Positions 36,104 to 45,384 of a stretch of 64,000 nucleotides of DNA are shown here, piece by piece; position 1 is the first letter of the stretch, and the number at the start of each line of letters is the position of its first letter. Source of the stretch: Pedobacter yonginensis (GTDB lineage Bacteria; Bacteroidota; Bacteroidia; Sphingobacteriales; Sphingobacteriaceae); contig NZ_QGNZ01000001.1 in NCBI RefSeq assembly GCF_003173595.1, positions 248,001-312,000 on the forward strand, read 5' to 3'. Under the pieces are notes generated by a model, which was not told where the DNA came from, did not search any database, and saw nothing but the letters and a program-made list of their open reading frames with translations. The translations under genes and the position numbers were made by a program.

Positions 36104-36739
36104 TTAATTGCCCCTTTCATATTTGAAATACATTACCAAACCGTATATAATGTGCAGTACCCCAAAACCAATTGCCCAGAAAATTAAGCCATAGCCAACG
36201 TAAAACATGCAAACCAGGCCTAAAAAAACCTCACAAAAACCTAAATATCGTATATCGCTATAGGTGTATTTACTCGCATTGATTAAAGATAAACCGTAAA
36301 AAATCAAACAACTAGGGGCGATAATTGCATAAGTATTTGGATGGTTAATCAGTAATGCAATGATGAACAAGCCACCTGCAAGAAGGGGGATAAATAGATT
36401 GATTAACAATGACTTGGATGTTTTATCCCAAATGGGCAGGTTATTTTGCTGACTTTTTCTATACGTAAACAAAACGCCTCCAGCCAAGGCAATAATCAGT
36501 ACAAAAATGCCAAGTTTGATGAGGTTAAACTCCAAATCCATTTCGCCATCAACACCATAGCCATAACCACGCTTATTTACAAACTTATCAATTTCGTCGT
36601 TTGCGAAGTAAGCCCCAATTAGGGCGATAACACCGGCGAAAACCCCAGATAAACCACTCAGAGAAATAAATCTTGATGATCTATCCATCATTTGCCTAAT
36701 GTCTTTTAAGGTATTTAATTGTTCTTCTGGAGTGCTCAT
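36104..36739 (-). CDS. Membrane protein, first gene of the operon
   Basis: 211 aa. An N-terminal soluble helix (STPEEQLNTLKDIRQMMDRSSRF) precedes five to six membrane segments. Bacteroidota frequently place such a protein directly before a winged-helix regulator of the type that follows. The start is set at ATG 36739; the longer frame would begin at a TTG (36772). Function unknown. Confidence 0.75.
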   Translation of the reverse strand: MSTPEEQLNTLKDIRQMMDRSSRFISLSGLSGVFAGVIALIGAYFANDEIDKFVNKRGYGYGVDGEMDLEFNLIKLGIFVLIIALAGGVLFTYRKSQQNNLPIWDKTSKSLLINLFIPLLAGGLFIIALLINHPNTYAIIAPSCLIFYGLSLINASKYTYSDIRYLGFCEVFLGLVCMFYVGYGLIFWAIGFGVLHIIYGLVMYFKYERGN

Positions 36740-36759
36740 TTTGAAAGTGCTTTGTTTTT

Positions 36760-36767
36760 CAAAGTTA
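36760..36767 (-). promoter_or_regulatory. -7 element of the winged-helix/membrane protein operon
   Basis: TAACTTTG on the minus strand, 20 nt before the ATG at 36739. Confidence 0.6.
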
Positions 36768-36799
36768 AACAAGATTTTTGGAATACCAAATTTATTTTA

Positions 36800-37281
36800 G
36801 AAAAGGCTTAAAAGGGGAAAGACCAAAGGGAAAAGGTGAAAAGGCTAAAGGGGAAAGACCAAAGCTGAAAGACCAAAGGGGAAAGCCAAGTACAAAATTC
36901 CTAAAGTTTTTTTCTACTACGATAAGCCTGCTTTTAGTCTGTTTTTCTTTCGCTGTTTTTGCTTTCCTTTTAGGTTTTAGTATTGTTCCTTTGTATTTGG
37001 GCTTTCGGCTCTAAGCTTTTGTCTTTCGGCTTTAAGCTTCGGTCTTCGGTCTTTCAACTTCGGTCTTTCAGCTTTAAGCTTTGGTCTTTCGGCATTAAGC
37101 TTCGGTCTTCGGTCTTTCAACTTCGGTCTTTCAGCTTTAAGCTTTGGTCTTTCGGCATTAAGCTTCGGTCTTCGGTCTTTCGGCTTTAGTCTTTGGTCTT
37201 TCAGCTTTAAGCTTTGGTCTTTCAGCTTTAAGCTTTGGTCTTTAGTCTTTCAGCTTTAAGCTTTGGTCTTCGGTCTTTCCA
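36800..37281. repeat. Purine/pyrimidine mirror repeat region
   Basis: 36800-36890 repeats GGGGAAAGACCAAAG-like words; 37010-37281 repeats their complement (CTTTGGTCTTTC, AAGCTT, CTTCGGTCTTTC), partly with a 63-bp period. The halves can pair into a large imperfect hairpin. Frames at 36778 and 36983 run through this repeat and show repeated residues, but they have poor starts and are most likely not genes. Confidence 0.8.
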
Positions 37282-37290
37282 TTTTTTTAC

Positions 37291-37298
37291 TAAATTTG
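37291..37298 (+). promoter_or_regulatory. -7 element 3 nt before the start codon at 37302
   Basis: TAAATTTG matches TAnnTTTG; AGC then ATG. A leaderless transcript is predicted. Confidence 0.6.
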
Positions 37299-37301
37299 AG
37301 C

Positions 37302-37952
37302 ATGCTAAAAGCCACTGATGTAAGAAAGTCGTACGGGAATTTGCCCATTTTAAAAGGTGTAAATTTTGAAGTGCAAAAAGGAGAGATTGTAAGCATAATT
37401 GGCCCATCGGGGGCTGGGAAGAGCACCTTGTTGCATATTTTGGGTTCTCTAGATCAGCCAGACGAAGGTACAGTTAAATTGAAGGGGACTATGATTAGTG
37501 AATTAAGTGGCAATTTGTTGAGTAATTTTAGAAATCAAAATATTGGTTTTGTGTTTCAATTTCATCATTTACTGCCTGAATTTAGCGCCTTAGAAAACGT
37601 TTGTATTCCAGCATTTATCGCTAAAACCCCTAAAAAACAAGCTGAAACAAGGGCGCTAGAGTTGTTGGATCTTTTTGGACTAAAAGATCGCGTTAACCAT
37701 AAACCCAACCAACTTTCGGGTGGCGAACAGCAACGCGTGGCCATTGCCAGGGCTTTAGTTAATAATCCTGCTATCATTTTAGCCGATGAACCTTCAGGAA
37801 ATTTGGATTCTGAAAATGCGGCAGCTTTACACCAACTTTTTGTGAGTTTAAGAGACAATTTTCAGCAAACTTTTGTAATTGTTACGCACAACGAACACTT
37901 GGCTAAAACCAGCGATCGGGTGGTGACAATGAAAGATGGATTGATTGTTTAA
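37302..37952 (+). CDS. lolD: ABC transporter ATPase, LolD type
   Basis: 216 aa. Walker [10 protein letters not shown] (residue ~38), Q-loop [18 protein letters not shown], signature [15 protein letters not shown], Walker [13 protein letters not shown] and H-loop VIVTHNEH. The LLPEF/ALENV segment and the length are typical of LolD/MacB-type ATPases, so lipoprotein release from the inner membrane is the likely job, with LolC/E encoded elsewhere. The start at 37302 is chosen over an upstream frame that runs through the repeat region. Confidence 0.85.
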   Translation: MLKATDVRKSYGNLPILKGVNFEVQKGEIVSIIGPSGAGKSTLLHILGSLDQPDEGTVKLKGTMISELSGNLLSNFRNQNIGFVFQFHHLLPEFSALENVCIPAFIAKTPKKQAETRALELLDLFGLKDRVNHKPNQLSGGEQQRVAIARALVNNPAIILADEPSGNLDSENAAALHQLFVSLRDNFQQTFVIVTHNEHLAKTSDRVVTMKDGLIV

Positions 37953-38068
37953 GGGTAGATTTACTTCGTTTATAACTTTTGTTCCACGATATACATCTAA
38001 TAAAGTTCGCTTAATCAATTTAGATAAACCGTTGTAAAACACAATTACACACCTATTATATTCAAATT

Positions 38069-38542
38069 TTGAAAATACTTATTACTGGTGGAAATCATGC
38101 TAAAGCCCTAAAGCTTTTAAAGGCATTTCCAAATCACTTTGTTTTATTGGCAGATTACGGAGAAATTCCTGTAATCAATACTGAAAAGTATGCATTTGCC
38201 AGCTTGGGCAAGCTTAATGAAGACAGCATTGCGCATATCCTTTTAAATTTCTGCATTACCGAAGCGATTGATAGCATTATCCCCTTGCATAACTTTGAGG
38301 TTTTAGCAATCGCAAAATCATCCGTTTTATTTGGAGAATATGGCATACAGGTAGTGCTTCCAGAGGCTGAAGTTATCGATCAATATCTGGGTGAAAAAGC
38401 TCCAACTTTCCCGGATTTTGCTGTATTCATTAGTGGCGAGTGTATTTTTACCAGCAATACAGATCTTCCTAAAGTTGACTATAAAAACTTGAACGGAGTA
38501 TTTGCCTTTAACAAGGAGGGCTTTAAACTTTTTACGATATAA
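38069..38542 (+). CDS. Pre-ATP-grasp-like Rossmann protein, TTG start
   Basis: 157 aa beginning KILITGGNHAKALKLLKAF, with the alternating strand/helix pattern of the pre-ATP-grasp domain that precedes ATP-grasp enzymes, but ending before any ATP-grasp fold. There is no Met anywhere in the frame, so the TTG at 38069 is the only sensible start, unusual for this genome. It is linked to the degenerate HAD gene by a 2-bp gap, which suggests the two products work together. Function unknown. Confidence 0.65.
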   Translation: MKILITGGNHAKALKLLKAFPNHFVLLADYGEIPVINTEKYAFASLGKLNEDSIAHILLNFCITEAIDSIIPLHNFEVLAIAKSSVLFGEYGIQVVLPEAEVIDQYLGEKAPTFPDFAVFISGECIFTSNTDLPKVDYKNLNGVFAFNKEGFKLFTI

Positions 38543-38544
38543 AT

Positions 38545-39153
38545 ATGGATGCACATCAATTCGCTAAAGATAAGCAAGTTGTAATATTCGAACTGGATGA
38601 TGTTCTTTTTCCGGAGAAGGATTATTTATTGCAGGTGTATTATCTTTTTGCGCAGTTTATAGAATATTCAGAACAAAAAAGTGCGCAGGCTATTCTCGAT
38701 TTCATGCGCTTGGAATATGAATCGAATGGGGCGGAGCAGCTTTTTGAAAAGACAGCCATTCAATTTGATTTGGCCGATTCCTATAAACACAACTTTGATT
38801 TACTTCATCAAAATGCTCGACTGCCATTAAAACTCCTGCTTTTTAAAAATATGTTGGCGTTTATGCAGGAGTTGGTTGTTGATCGAAAAAAGATATTTAT
38901 TGTAACGGCTGGCAATCCCATCCAGCAGCTCAACAAAATCAAGCAAACCGAGTGGAATGGACTTGAAAAATACCTCACTGTTTTCTTTGTAGATGAATTG
39001 GAGAAGCCTAAATCAGAAATTTATCAAAACTTGCTCTTTAACAATAATTTATCTCCAAAAGATGCGTTAGTTGTTGGTGCAAATAAATTTGATGAGGCAC
39101 AATCTAAATTAATTAATATACCGTATATTGTGTCACCTAAAATCTACAGATAA
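38545..39153 (+). CDS. HAD-like protein with altered catalytic residues
   Basis: 202 aa with HAD topology: a motif I region VIFELDDVLF, a helical cap (residues ~25-95), motif II FIVTAGNP (T121), motif III KPKSE and a motif IV region VVGANKFDEA. In active phosphatases motif I is DxD and motif IV has GD; here the nucleophile Asp is Glu16 and the motif IV Asp is Ala179. It is probably not a normal phosphatase, and may be a binding protein. It is co-transcribed with the pre-ATP-grasp-like gene before and the S41 protease gene after it. Confidence 0.75.
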   Translation: MDAHQFAKDKQVVIFELDDVLFPEKDYLLQVYYLFAQFIEYSEQKSAQAILDFMRLEYESNGAEQLFEKTAIQFDLADSYKHNFDLLHQNARLPLKLLLFKNMLAFMQELVVDRKKIFIVTAGNPIQQLNKIKQTEWNGLEKYLTVFFVDELEKPKSEIYQNLLFNNNLSPKDALVVGANKFDEAQSKLINIPYIVSPKIYR

Positions 39154-39161
39154 TATAAAAT

Positions 39162-40667
39162 ATGCTTGGAAAAATTACTTCGCAAAACCGCTATTTATGC
39201 GTTTTGTTAATTGTGTTGGGGATTACAACATCTTGTAAAAAAAGTGAGAAAGCCGTTGATGCAAGTCCTTCGGTTACGGAAAGTAACGCTTTGCAAACAT
39301 CAACCACCAATCGAGATTTCTTAACTCGTGATTCAATTTATCTTTACGCAAAGCAAACCTATTTTTGGAATGTAGGCATGCCAAGCTATGATGCGTTTAA
39401 TCCGAGGAAATATTCATCGAGTGAACAAGTGGTAAGCGCTATCAGAGGCTTAGCCAGCAATGGGGGGAAAGATAAATATTCCTTTATTGATGACGGATCA
39501 GTCGCCGGTCAGCTGGGTGGTGTAGGTGGAGATTATGGCTTTTCGGCAAACTTCGATTCAAGTAATTTGCTTCGCATCAAGTATGTGTATGCAAATTCAC
39601 CATCAGCAACGGCTAATTTAAAAAGAGGTTACACCATAATGAGAATAAATGGCTCACCGGTTTCTAGAGCTACTCAAGCCGATGTAGATTTTTTGAATGC
39701 GGCTATATTTGGGAGTAACCCATCGATTACCTTAACCGTGGAGAAAACAGATAAAACTGTATTCGAGGTGACAGTTAATCGTGGTGTTTATGCCATTAAC
39801 CCAGTTCTTTATACCAATACCTACACCGTTGGAGCGAAAAAAGTTGGCTATATTGTTTTCAATAGCTTTACTACAAATGCCGCAACCTTATTGGATAATG
39901 CCTTCACTAAGTTTACCACAGATGGTATAACGGAGTTGGTTGTAGATTTAAGATATAACGGTGGTGGCTCGGTTAATACAGCAGAAATATTGACCAATTT
40001 AATCGCTCCTGCTGCACAAACGGGTAAAGTTATGTACACTACGTACTACAATCAAACCATGCAAGATGCCCAAGCGACCATTTTGCAAAATCAGAAATTT
40101 TATGCTCAGGGTACGGATGGAGTAACGAGATTGTATTCATTTTTCGATTACTCGTTTAAACCCACTATGGCCGCAGGTAACCAAGAATCATTTAAAAAAC
40201 GCGGTGCTTTAAACATATCTCGCGTATATTTTATTGTTACAGGTTCTACAGCATCAGCAAGTGAGTTGGTTATCAATAACTTAAAGCCGGTAATGGATGT
40301 GAAGTTGATTGGTCGTAAAACTTATGGCAAGCCCGTTGGGTTTTTCGCTATCCGCATTAACAAATCGGATTTATATATTCCTCAGTTTCAAACCAAAAAC
40401 TCCGTAAACTTTGGCGATTATTTTGATGGTATGACAGTGGATAAAGATTTGGTAGATGATCTTACAAAGGATTTTGGTGATCCATCTGAATCATTGTTGG
40501 CCCAAGCATTATATTACACTGCAAATGGTAGTTTTACATCCTATTTAAAAGATAATTCTATAAGCAGTACATCTGCCGCCAATAGGGCAGTGATTGATCG
40601 TGCAAATGGACAGTTAGACCATGAGTTTAAAGGTATGGTTGAAAGTAGGAAAATGAAATTTAAGTAA
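39162..40667 (+). CDS. S41 family peptidase, lipoprotein
   Basis: 501 aa. Lipoprotein signal with ITTSC (residue ~25). An N-terminal helical region (KQTYFWNVGMPSYD) is followed by a PDZ domain (YGFSANF, SPSATANLKRGYTIMRINGSPV) and the S41 core with VDLRYNGGG and the catalytic Ser in TGSTASASELVINNL; the Lys of the Ser-Lys pair lies in GRKTYGKPVG. A periplasmic or surface protease. It follows the HAD-like gene after 8 bp. Confidence 0.9.
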   Translation: MLGKITSQNRYLCVLLIVLGITTSCKKSEKAVDASPSVTESNALQTSTTNRDFLTRDSIYLYAKQTYFWNVGMPSYDAFNPRKYSSSEQVVSAIRGLASNGGKDKYSFIDDGSVAGQLGGVGGDYGFSANFDSSNLLRIKYVYANSPSATANLKRGYTIMRINGSPVSRATQADVDFLNAAIFGSNPSITLTVEKTDKTVFEVTVNRGVYAINPVLYTNTYTVGAKKVGYIVFNSFTTNAATLLDNAFTKFTTDGITELVVDLRYNGGGSVNTAEILTNLIAPAAQTGKVMYTTYYNQTMQDAQATILQNQKFYAQGTDGVTRLYSFFDYSFKPTMAAGNQESFKKRGALNISRVYFIVTGSTASASELVINNLKPVMDVKLIGRKTYGKPVGFFAIRINKSDLYIPQFQTKNSVNFGDYFDGMTVDKDLVDDLTKDFGDPSESLLAQALYYTANGSFTSYLKDNSISSTSAANRAVIDRANGQLDHEFKGMVESRKMKFK

Positions 40668-40689
40668 ATGAATTGATTTTGATTTAAGA

Positions 40690-40717
40690 ACCAGCATGCT
40701 TGCATGCTGGTTTTTTT
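40690..40717 (+). terminator. Intrinsic terminator after the S41 peptidase gene
   Basis: A CCAGCATGC/GCATGCTGG stem with a 2-base spacer and T7. Confidence 0.85.
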
Positions 40718-40807
40718 ATGGTCTAAAAAAAAGAAAGCACATTTAAAGGTTGTTTTTTTTATAAAAAATTAATAAGCTTGTTTAACATTAATCGTTAAAA
40801 AGATACC

Positions 40808-41074
40808 ATGCCGATAGAAATTGTAGAAAAAGAACATATAAGCTACCTAAACATAATAAATGCTAAAGAAGATCATAGTGAGGAATTAAAAACTAAACTA
40901 GCTGAAGCCCAGCGATTGGGAAATGAATTTAAGGCCAAAGCCACCATCACCTTTAACACCACCATTGGCCCGAAAAAGGTAGATACTACAGTTTGGGCGG
41001 TAACAGAAAAATACATCCAGTTAAAAAGCAACATTCACATTCCATTGAAAAGTTTGATCGACATTGATTTTTAA
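40808..41074 (+). CDS. Small unknown protein
   Basis: 88 aa, no signal peptide or membrane segment. A helix (EDHSEELKTKLAEAQRLGNEF) lies between strand-like stretches (KATITFNTTIGPKKVDTTVWAVTEK). Possibly a small alpha/beta domain. I do not recognise it. It lies alone between a terminator and dprA. Confidence 0.65.
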   Translation: MPIEIVEKEHISYLNIINAKEDHSEELKTKLAEAQRLGNEFKAKATITFNTTIGPKKVDTTVWAVTEKYIQLKSNIHIPLKSLIDIDF

Positions 41075-41134
41075 GCGCTGGTAAAAAAGGAAATAAATCA
41101 TCCCAAGCATTTATTCACCTTAGCTTAAATATGA

Positions 41135-42229
41135 ATGAGTACGCTTCACAAAATTGCATTAACCTTTATAAAATCGATTGGACCAATTACGGCCAAAAAC
41201 TTACTTGCTTATTGTGGTAGCGCCGAAAATGTTTTTTCAGCGAGTAAAAAGCAACTCCTGCAAATTCCGGGGATTGGCGAGAAAACTGTTGAGACCATAC
41301 TCAATACAAACGCATTAAGCAGGGCGCAAGAGGAATACGATTTTATCACAAAGCATAACATTGAAGTTTTGTTCTTTTCTGATGATAATTATCCAAAACG
41401 TTTAAAAAACTGTTTCGATTCGCCGATCCTTTTATACTATAAGGGTAATGCAAATTTAAATCAAACCCGCATTCTTAGCGTTGTTGGAACAAGAAACGCA
41501 ACAGAATATGGACGAAATTTGTGTAAACAACTTATAGAGGTATTAGCTCCTTACGATGTTTTGGTGGTAAGTGGTTTGGCTTACGGTATTGATGTGGCTA
41601 CCCACAAAGAATGTATTGGAAATGAGGTGGCTACGGTAGGTGTTTTGGGACATGGTTTAGATCGTTTATATCCTCAGCTTCATAAATCGGTTTCACAAAA
41701 AATGGTTCAAAACGGTGGTTTGTTAACCGAATTTCCAACAGGCACAAATCCCGATCGACAGAATTTTCCTCAAAGGAATCGAATTATTGCAGGCATCGCC
41801 GATGCAACGATTGTTGTTGAAGCCTCGATAAAAGGGGGTGCCTTAATTACAGCAGAAATTGCTAATTCTTACAATAAGGACGTATATGCTTTTCCGGGTA
41901 GAACCAATGATTTATATTCTGAAGGCTGTAATTTTTTGATAAAGACCAATAGAGCCGGTTTAATTAATAATGCTAAAGATTTAATTTATTATTTGGGCTG
42001 GGATGATGAGGTAAAACAACAGAAAAAGCAGGCTCAAACGGCTTTGCATATTGGCCTTACCACCAATGAGCAAAATGTAGTTCATGCATTGAAAGATGGT
42101 CAATTGGCTATAGATGAGCTGTCAATTGCACTAAACATCCAACAAAGCAAGTTGGCAATCGTAATTCTTACGTTAGAGATGCAGGGCATAGTTGTTTCTT
42201 TACCAGGGAAGGTTTATAAACTTGCCTAA
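41135..42229 (+). CDS. dprA: DNA-processing protein DprA
   Basis: 364 aa. An N-terminal helix-hairpin-helix region (IPGIGEKTVETIL) is followed by the Rossmann DprA core (VVGTRNATEYG, VSGLAYGID, GVLGHGLDRLYP, FPQRNRIIAG, EASIKGGALITAE) and a C-terminal winged helix. It loads RecA onto incoming single-stranded DNA during transformation. An ATG in another frame starts at 41131, but the in-frame ATG at 41135 begins the protein (MSTLHK). Confidence 0.95.
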   Translation: MSTLHKIALTFIKSIGPITAKNLLAYCGSAENVFSASKKQLLQIPGIGEKTVETILNTNALSRAQEEYDFITKHNIEVLFFSDDNYPKRLKNCFDSPILLYYKGNANLNQTRILSVVGTRNATEYGRNLCKQLIEVLAPYDVLVVSGLAYGIDVATHKECIGNEVATVGVLGHGLDRLYPQLHKSVSQKMVQNGGLLTEFPTGTNPDRQNFPQRNRIIAGIADATIVVEASIKGGALITAEIANSYNKDVYAFPGRTNDLYSEGCNFLIKTNRAGLINNAKDLIYYLGWDDEVKQQKKQAQTALHIGLTTNEQNVVHALKDGQLAIDELSIALNIQQSKLAIVILTLEMQGIVVSLPGKVYKLA

Positions 42230-42483
42230 AGAAATTTAATTGAGGGCGAACGGGATGCTGATATCCAATAACAATTTTAATATATGATCCATCGCCTTCT
42301 AGATCTTAACAAAAATTATTAGTAATAAGATTTGGAAGCTTACATAAAAATTGGAATCAACAAATAATCAATCTATAATGCCTATTGTTTTTATAGATAA
42401 TGCAATAAAATTCTATTTAATTTACATTTTCGAAATTATGTTTCAAATAAAATATAGTTTATAAAATACTTAATGCCTTTGCT
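42230..42483. other. Intergenic stretch before the CBS-domain synthase gene
   Basis: AT-rich, about 250 bp, without a gene or clear terminator. Confidence 0.3.
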
Positions 42484-42491
42484 TAATTTTG
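42484..42491 (+). promoter_or_regulatory. -7 element 5 nt before the start codon at 42497
   Basis: TAATTTTG matches TAnnTTTG. A leaderless or nearly leaderless mRNA is predicted. Confidence 0.55.
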
Positions 42492-42496
42492 CGTCT

Positions 42497-43858
42497 ATGT
42501 GGTACAATAATATTTTAGAAACCATCGGCAATACGCCACTGGTTAAATTAAACACGATAACAAAGGGAGTTCCTGGAACGATTCTAGCTAAAATAGAAAC
42601 AACCAACCCTGGTAATTCCATTAAAGACCGCATGGCGGTTAAAATGATTGAAGATGCGGAGAGAAGTGGTAAGCTAAAACCTGGTGGAACCATTATTGAA
42701 GGAACTTCAGGCAATACCGGAATGGGCCTTGCTATGGCTGCAATCATAAAAGGATACAAATGTATTTTCACCACCACAGATAAACAATCTAAAGAAAAGG
42801 TTGATGCACTAAGGGCTTTCGGAGCTGAAGTAATCGTTTGTCCTACAAACGTAGAGCCAGAAGACCCACGTTCTTATTACTCCGTTTCTTCTCGCCTTGA
42901 ACGCGAAGTTCCAAATTCTTGGAAACCCAATCAATACGATAACTTGGCAAACTCTCAAGCACATTATGAGCAAACTGGGCCAGAAATTTGGGCACAAACA
43001 GAGGGTAAGATTACCCATTTGGTTGTAGGCGTTGGTACAGGTGGAACCATTTCTGGAACAGGCAAATACTTAAAAGAGAAAAATCCAAACATTCAGGTAT
43101 GGGGTATTGATACCTATGGTTCTGTTTTCAAGAAATATAAAGAAACGGGCATCTTTGATAAGGATGAAATTTACCCATACATAACAGAAGGCATTGGTGA
43201 AGACTTTTTACCAGCTAATGTTAACTTCGATGTAATTGATTTATTTGAAAAAGTAACGGATAAAGATGCGGCTTTAATGACGCGCGACATTGCCCGCAAA
43301 GAAGGTATTTTTGTTGGCAATTCCGCTGGTGCTGCAATTGGTGGTTTAATTCAATTAAAAGATAAATTAAAACCAGAAGATGTAGTAGTGGTTATCTTTC
43401 ACGATCATGGAAGCCGATATATGGGTAAAATGTATAATGAGGATTGGTTGCGCGAACGCGGCTTTTTACAGGATGAAAAGTTAACCGCCAAATCCATATT
43501 GGCCAAAAAAGAATCGACAGAAATTGTAACACTCGATGCAACTAAAACTGTTTTGGAAGCAATCAACACCATTAAATCAATGAACATCTCACAAATACCG
43601 GTTACTCAACAGGGAATGATTGTGGGTAAAATTGCTGAAAGTGATATTCTTACGGCCTTGTTGGAAAACCCGGGGTTGAAATCTGCTCCGATTTCAGAAA
43701 TCATGACGGCTACTTTTCCATTTGTGGATTTAAATACTTCGATTGATAAAATTTCTTCCCTGATTAATAAGGAAAATTCTGCTGTACTGGTTGAAGATGC
43801 ATCAGGTAAAATCGAAATCATCACACAATACGATATTATCAATGCGATTTCGGGATAG
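42497..43858 (+). CDS. PLP-dependent cystathionine beta-synthase/cysteine synthase with CBS domains
   Basis: 453 aa. The N-terminal ~330 residues are a fold-type II PLP enzyme: the Schiff-base Lys in NPGNSIKDR, the phosphate loop TSGNTG and GVGTGGTISGTGKYL. Two CBS domains (~340-453) form the regulatory tail, as in cystathionine beta-synthase, where they bind adenosyl ligands. It makes cysteine or cystathionine; which one is not decidable by sequence. The start at 42497 (MWYNNILETIGNTPLVKL) is the family start. It uses the product of the sulfur operon 29 kb away but lacks that operon's promoter block. Confidence 0.9.
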   Translation: MWYNNILETIGNTPLVKLNTITKGVPGTILAKIETTNPGNSIKDRMAVKMIEDAERSGKLKPGGTIIEGTSGNTGMGLAMAAIIKGYKCIFTTTDKQSKEKVDALRAFGAEVIVCPTNVEPEDPRSYYSVSSRLEREVPNSWKPNQYDNLANSQAHYEQTGPEIWAQTEGKITHLVVGVGTGGTISGTGKYLKEKNPNIQVWGIDTYGSVFKKYKETGIFDKDEIYPYITEGIGEDFLPANVNFDVIDLFEKVTDKDAALMTRDIARKEGIFVGNSAGAAIGGLIQLKDKLKPEDVVVVIFHDHGSRYMGKMYNEDWLRERGFLQDEKLTAKSILAKKESTEIVTLDATKTVLEAINTIKSMNISQIPVTQQGMIVGKIAESDILTALLENPGLKSAPISEIMTATFPFVDLNTSIDKISSLINKENSAVLVEDASGKIEIITQYDIINAISG

Positions 43859-43888
43859 TTGAAAGAAAATTATAACCGGAAAATAAAG

Positions 43889-43920
43889 ATGCCCAAGTAA
43901 TTATTTACTTGGGCATTTTT
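43889..43920 (+). terminator. Intrinsic terminator after the CBS-domain synthase
   Basis: A 12-bp stem (ATGCCCAAGTAA/TTACTTGGGCAT) with loop TTAT and a T run. Confidence 0.9.
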
Positions 43921-43966
43921 AATTTAAACAAGTTGGGCTGTTGATTAAGCTGTAAACTTTTGTACT

Positions 43967-45292
43967 TTAATGACTTGGCGCATCTGCATTTACACGCTTA
44001 ATTTGAGCCCCCAGCGCACGTAGTCGGGTATCAATATCTTGATATCCTCTTTCTATTTGTTCGATGTTGTAAATGGTCGATTTGCCTTCGGCAGATAGTG
44101 CAGCAATCAATAGGGAAACACCTGCTCTAATATCTGGAGAAGTCATGCTAATCCCTCTCAGTTTGTATTTCTTATCGATACCATTAACGGTAGCACGGTG
44201 CGGATCGCAAAGAATAATTTGAGCGCCCATGTCAATCAATTTATCTACAAAGAACAAACGGCTTTCAAACATTTTTTGGTGAATTAAAACATTTCCTTTA
44301 GCCTGTGTAGCCACAACCAACACAATGCTCAGTAAATCAGGAGTGAATCCTGGCCAAGGAGAATCTGCAATGGTTAAAATTGAACCGTCTATGAAGGTAT
44401 CAATTTCATAATGTTTTTGAGAAGGAACATAAATATCATCACCTCTGCGCTCCAATTTTATGCCGAGTTTTTTAAAAACTTCAGGAATTACGCCAAGCTC
44501 ATCATAAGAAACGTTTTTGATGGTAATTTCCGATTCAGTCATAGCGGCCATACCAATGAAAGATCCAATCTCAATCATATCGGGCAACATTCTATGTTCT
44601 GTTCCGCCCAAAACTTTAACCCCTTCAATAGTGAGCAAGTTCGAACCAATACCAGAGATTTTCGCACCCATGCGATTCAGCATTTTACAAAGCTGCTGTA
44701 AGTAAGGTTCGCAAGCGGCGTTATAAATTGTGGTTGTGCCTTTAGCTAAAACGGCTGCCATTACAATATTCGCTGTTCCGGTAACAGAGGCTTCATCTAA
44801 TAAAATGTAGGCACCCTTTAAGTCCGTAGCATCAACATTAAAAAATGCTTTTTTGCTATCGTAAATAAACTTTGCACCCAATTTTTCAAAACCGATAAAG
44901 TGGGTGTCTAATCTTCTACGTCCAATTTTATCGCCACCTGGTTTAGGGATTGCGGCTTTACCAAAACGTGCCAAAAGTGGTCCAACAATCATGATAGAAC
45001 CCCTAAGCCCTCCGCCTTTTGCTTTAAACGTATCTGATTCGAAGAAATTTAAATCAATATTTTTAGCCTCAAAAGTGTACGTATCTTTATTAATCCGTTC
45101 AACTTTTACACCCAAATCGCCTAATAACTCAATCAGTTTATTAACATCTTTAATATCAGGAATATTGCTAATCGTAATCTTTTGTTCTGTAAGCAAAACT
45201 GCCGATAAAATCTGTAATGCTTCGTTTTTAGCGCCCTGTGGAGTTATTTCGCCCTTTAACTTAATTCCGCCTGTTATTTCAAATGCGTTCAT
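43967..45292 (-). CDS. murA: UDP-N-acetylglucosamine 1-carboxyvinyltransferase with Asp at the fosfomycin-target position
   Basis: 441 aa. It transfers enolpyruvate to UDP-GlcNAc, the first committed step of peptidoglycan synthesis. The two-domain inside-out barrel is recognisable from GGIKLKGEITPQGAKNEAL, GGLRGSIMIVGPLLARFG and RAGVSLLIAALSA. The active-site loop reads PGGDKIGRRRLDTHF: D121 takes the place of the catalytic Cys (Cys115 in E. coli). Cys-to-Asp at this site preserves activity but prevents fosfomycin attachment in other bacteria. It is the only MurA in the window. Confidence 0.95.
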   Translation of the reverse strand: MNAFEITGGIKLKGEITPQGAKNEALQILSAVLLTEQKITISNIPDIKDVNKLIELLGDLGVKVERINKDTYTFEAKNIDLNFFESDTFKAKGGGLRGSIMIVGPLLARFGKAAIPKPGGDKIGRRRLDTHFIGFEKLGAKFIYDSKKAFFNVDATDLKGAYILLDEASVTGTANIVMAAVLAKGTTTIYNAACEPYLQQLCKMLNRMGAKISGIGSNLLTIEGVKVLGGTEHRMLPDMIEIGSFIGMAAMTESEITIKNVSYDELGVIPEVFKKLGIKLERRGDDIYVPSQKHYEIDTFIDGSILTIADSPWPGFTPDLLSIVLVVATQAKGNVLIHQKMFESRLFFVDKLIDMGAQIILCDPHRATVNGIDKKYKLRGISMTSPDIRAGVSLLIAALSAEGKSTIYNIEQIERGYQDIDTRLRALGAQIKRVNADAPSH

Positions 45293-45384
45293 ATATTTTT
45301 TGTATTTAGTCTTAAGTATCTAAGAAATTGTTTCAACGCAAAATTTTTCAATTGCCCGCCACCATTTGCTTTATACCTTAACTT

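Noticed and set aside
36778..37189. Repeat-containing proteins in the purine/pyrimidine region
   Set aside because: The 21-residue periodicity comes from the 63-bp DNA repeat; starts are poor and composition is unlike real proteins here.
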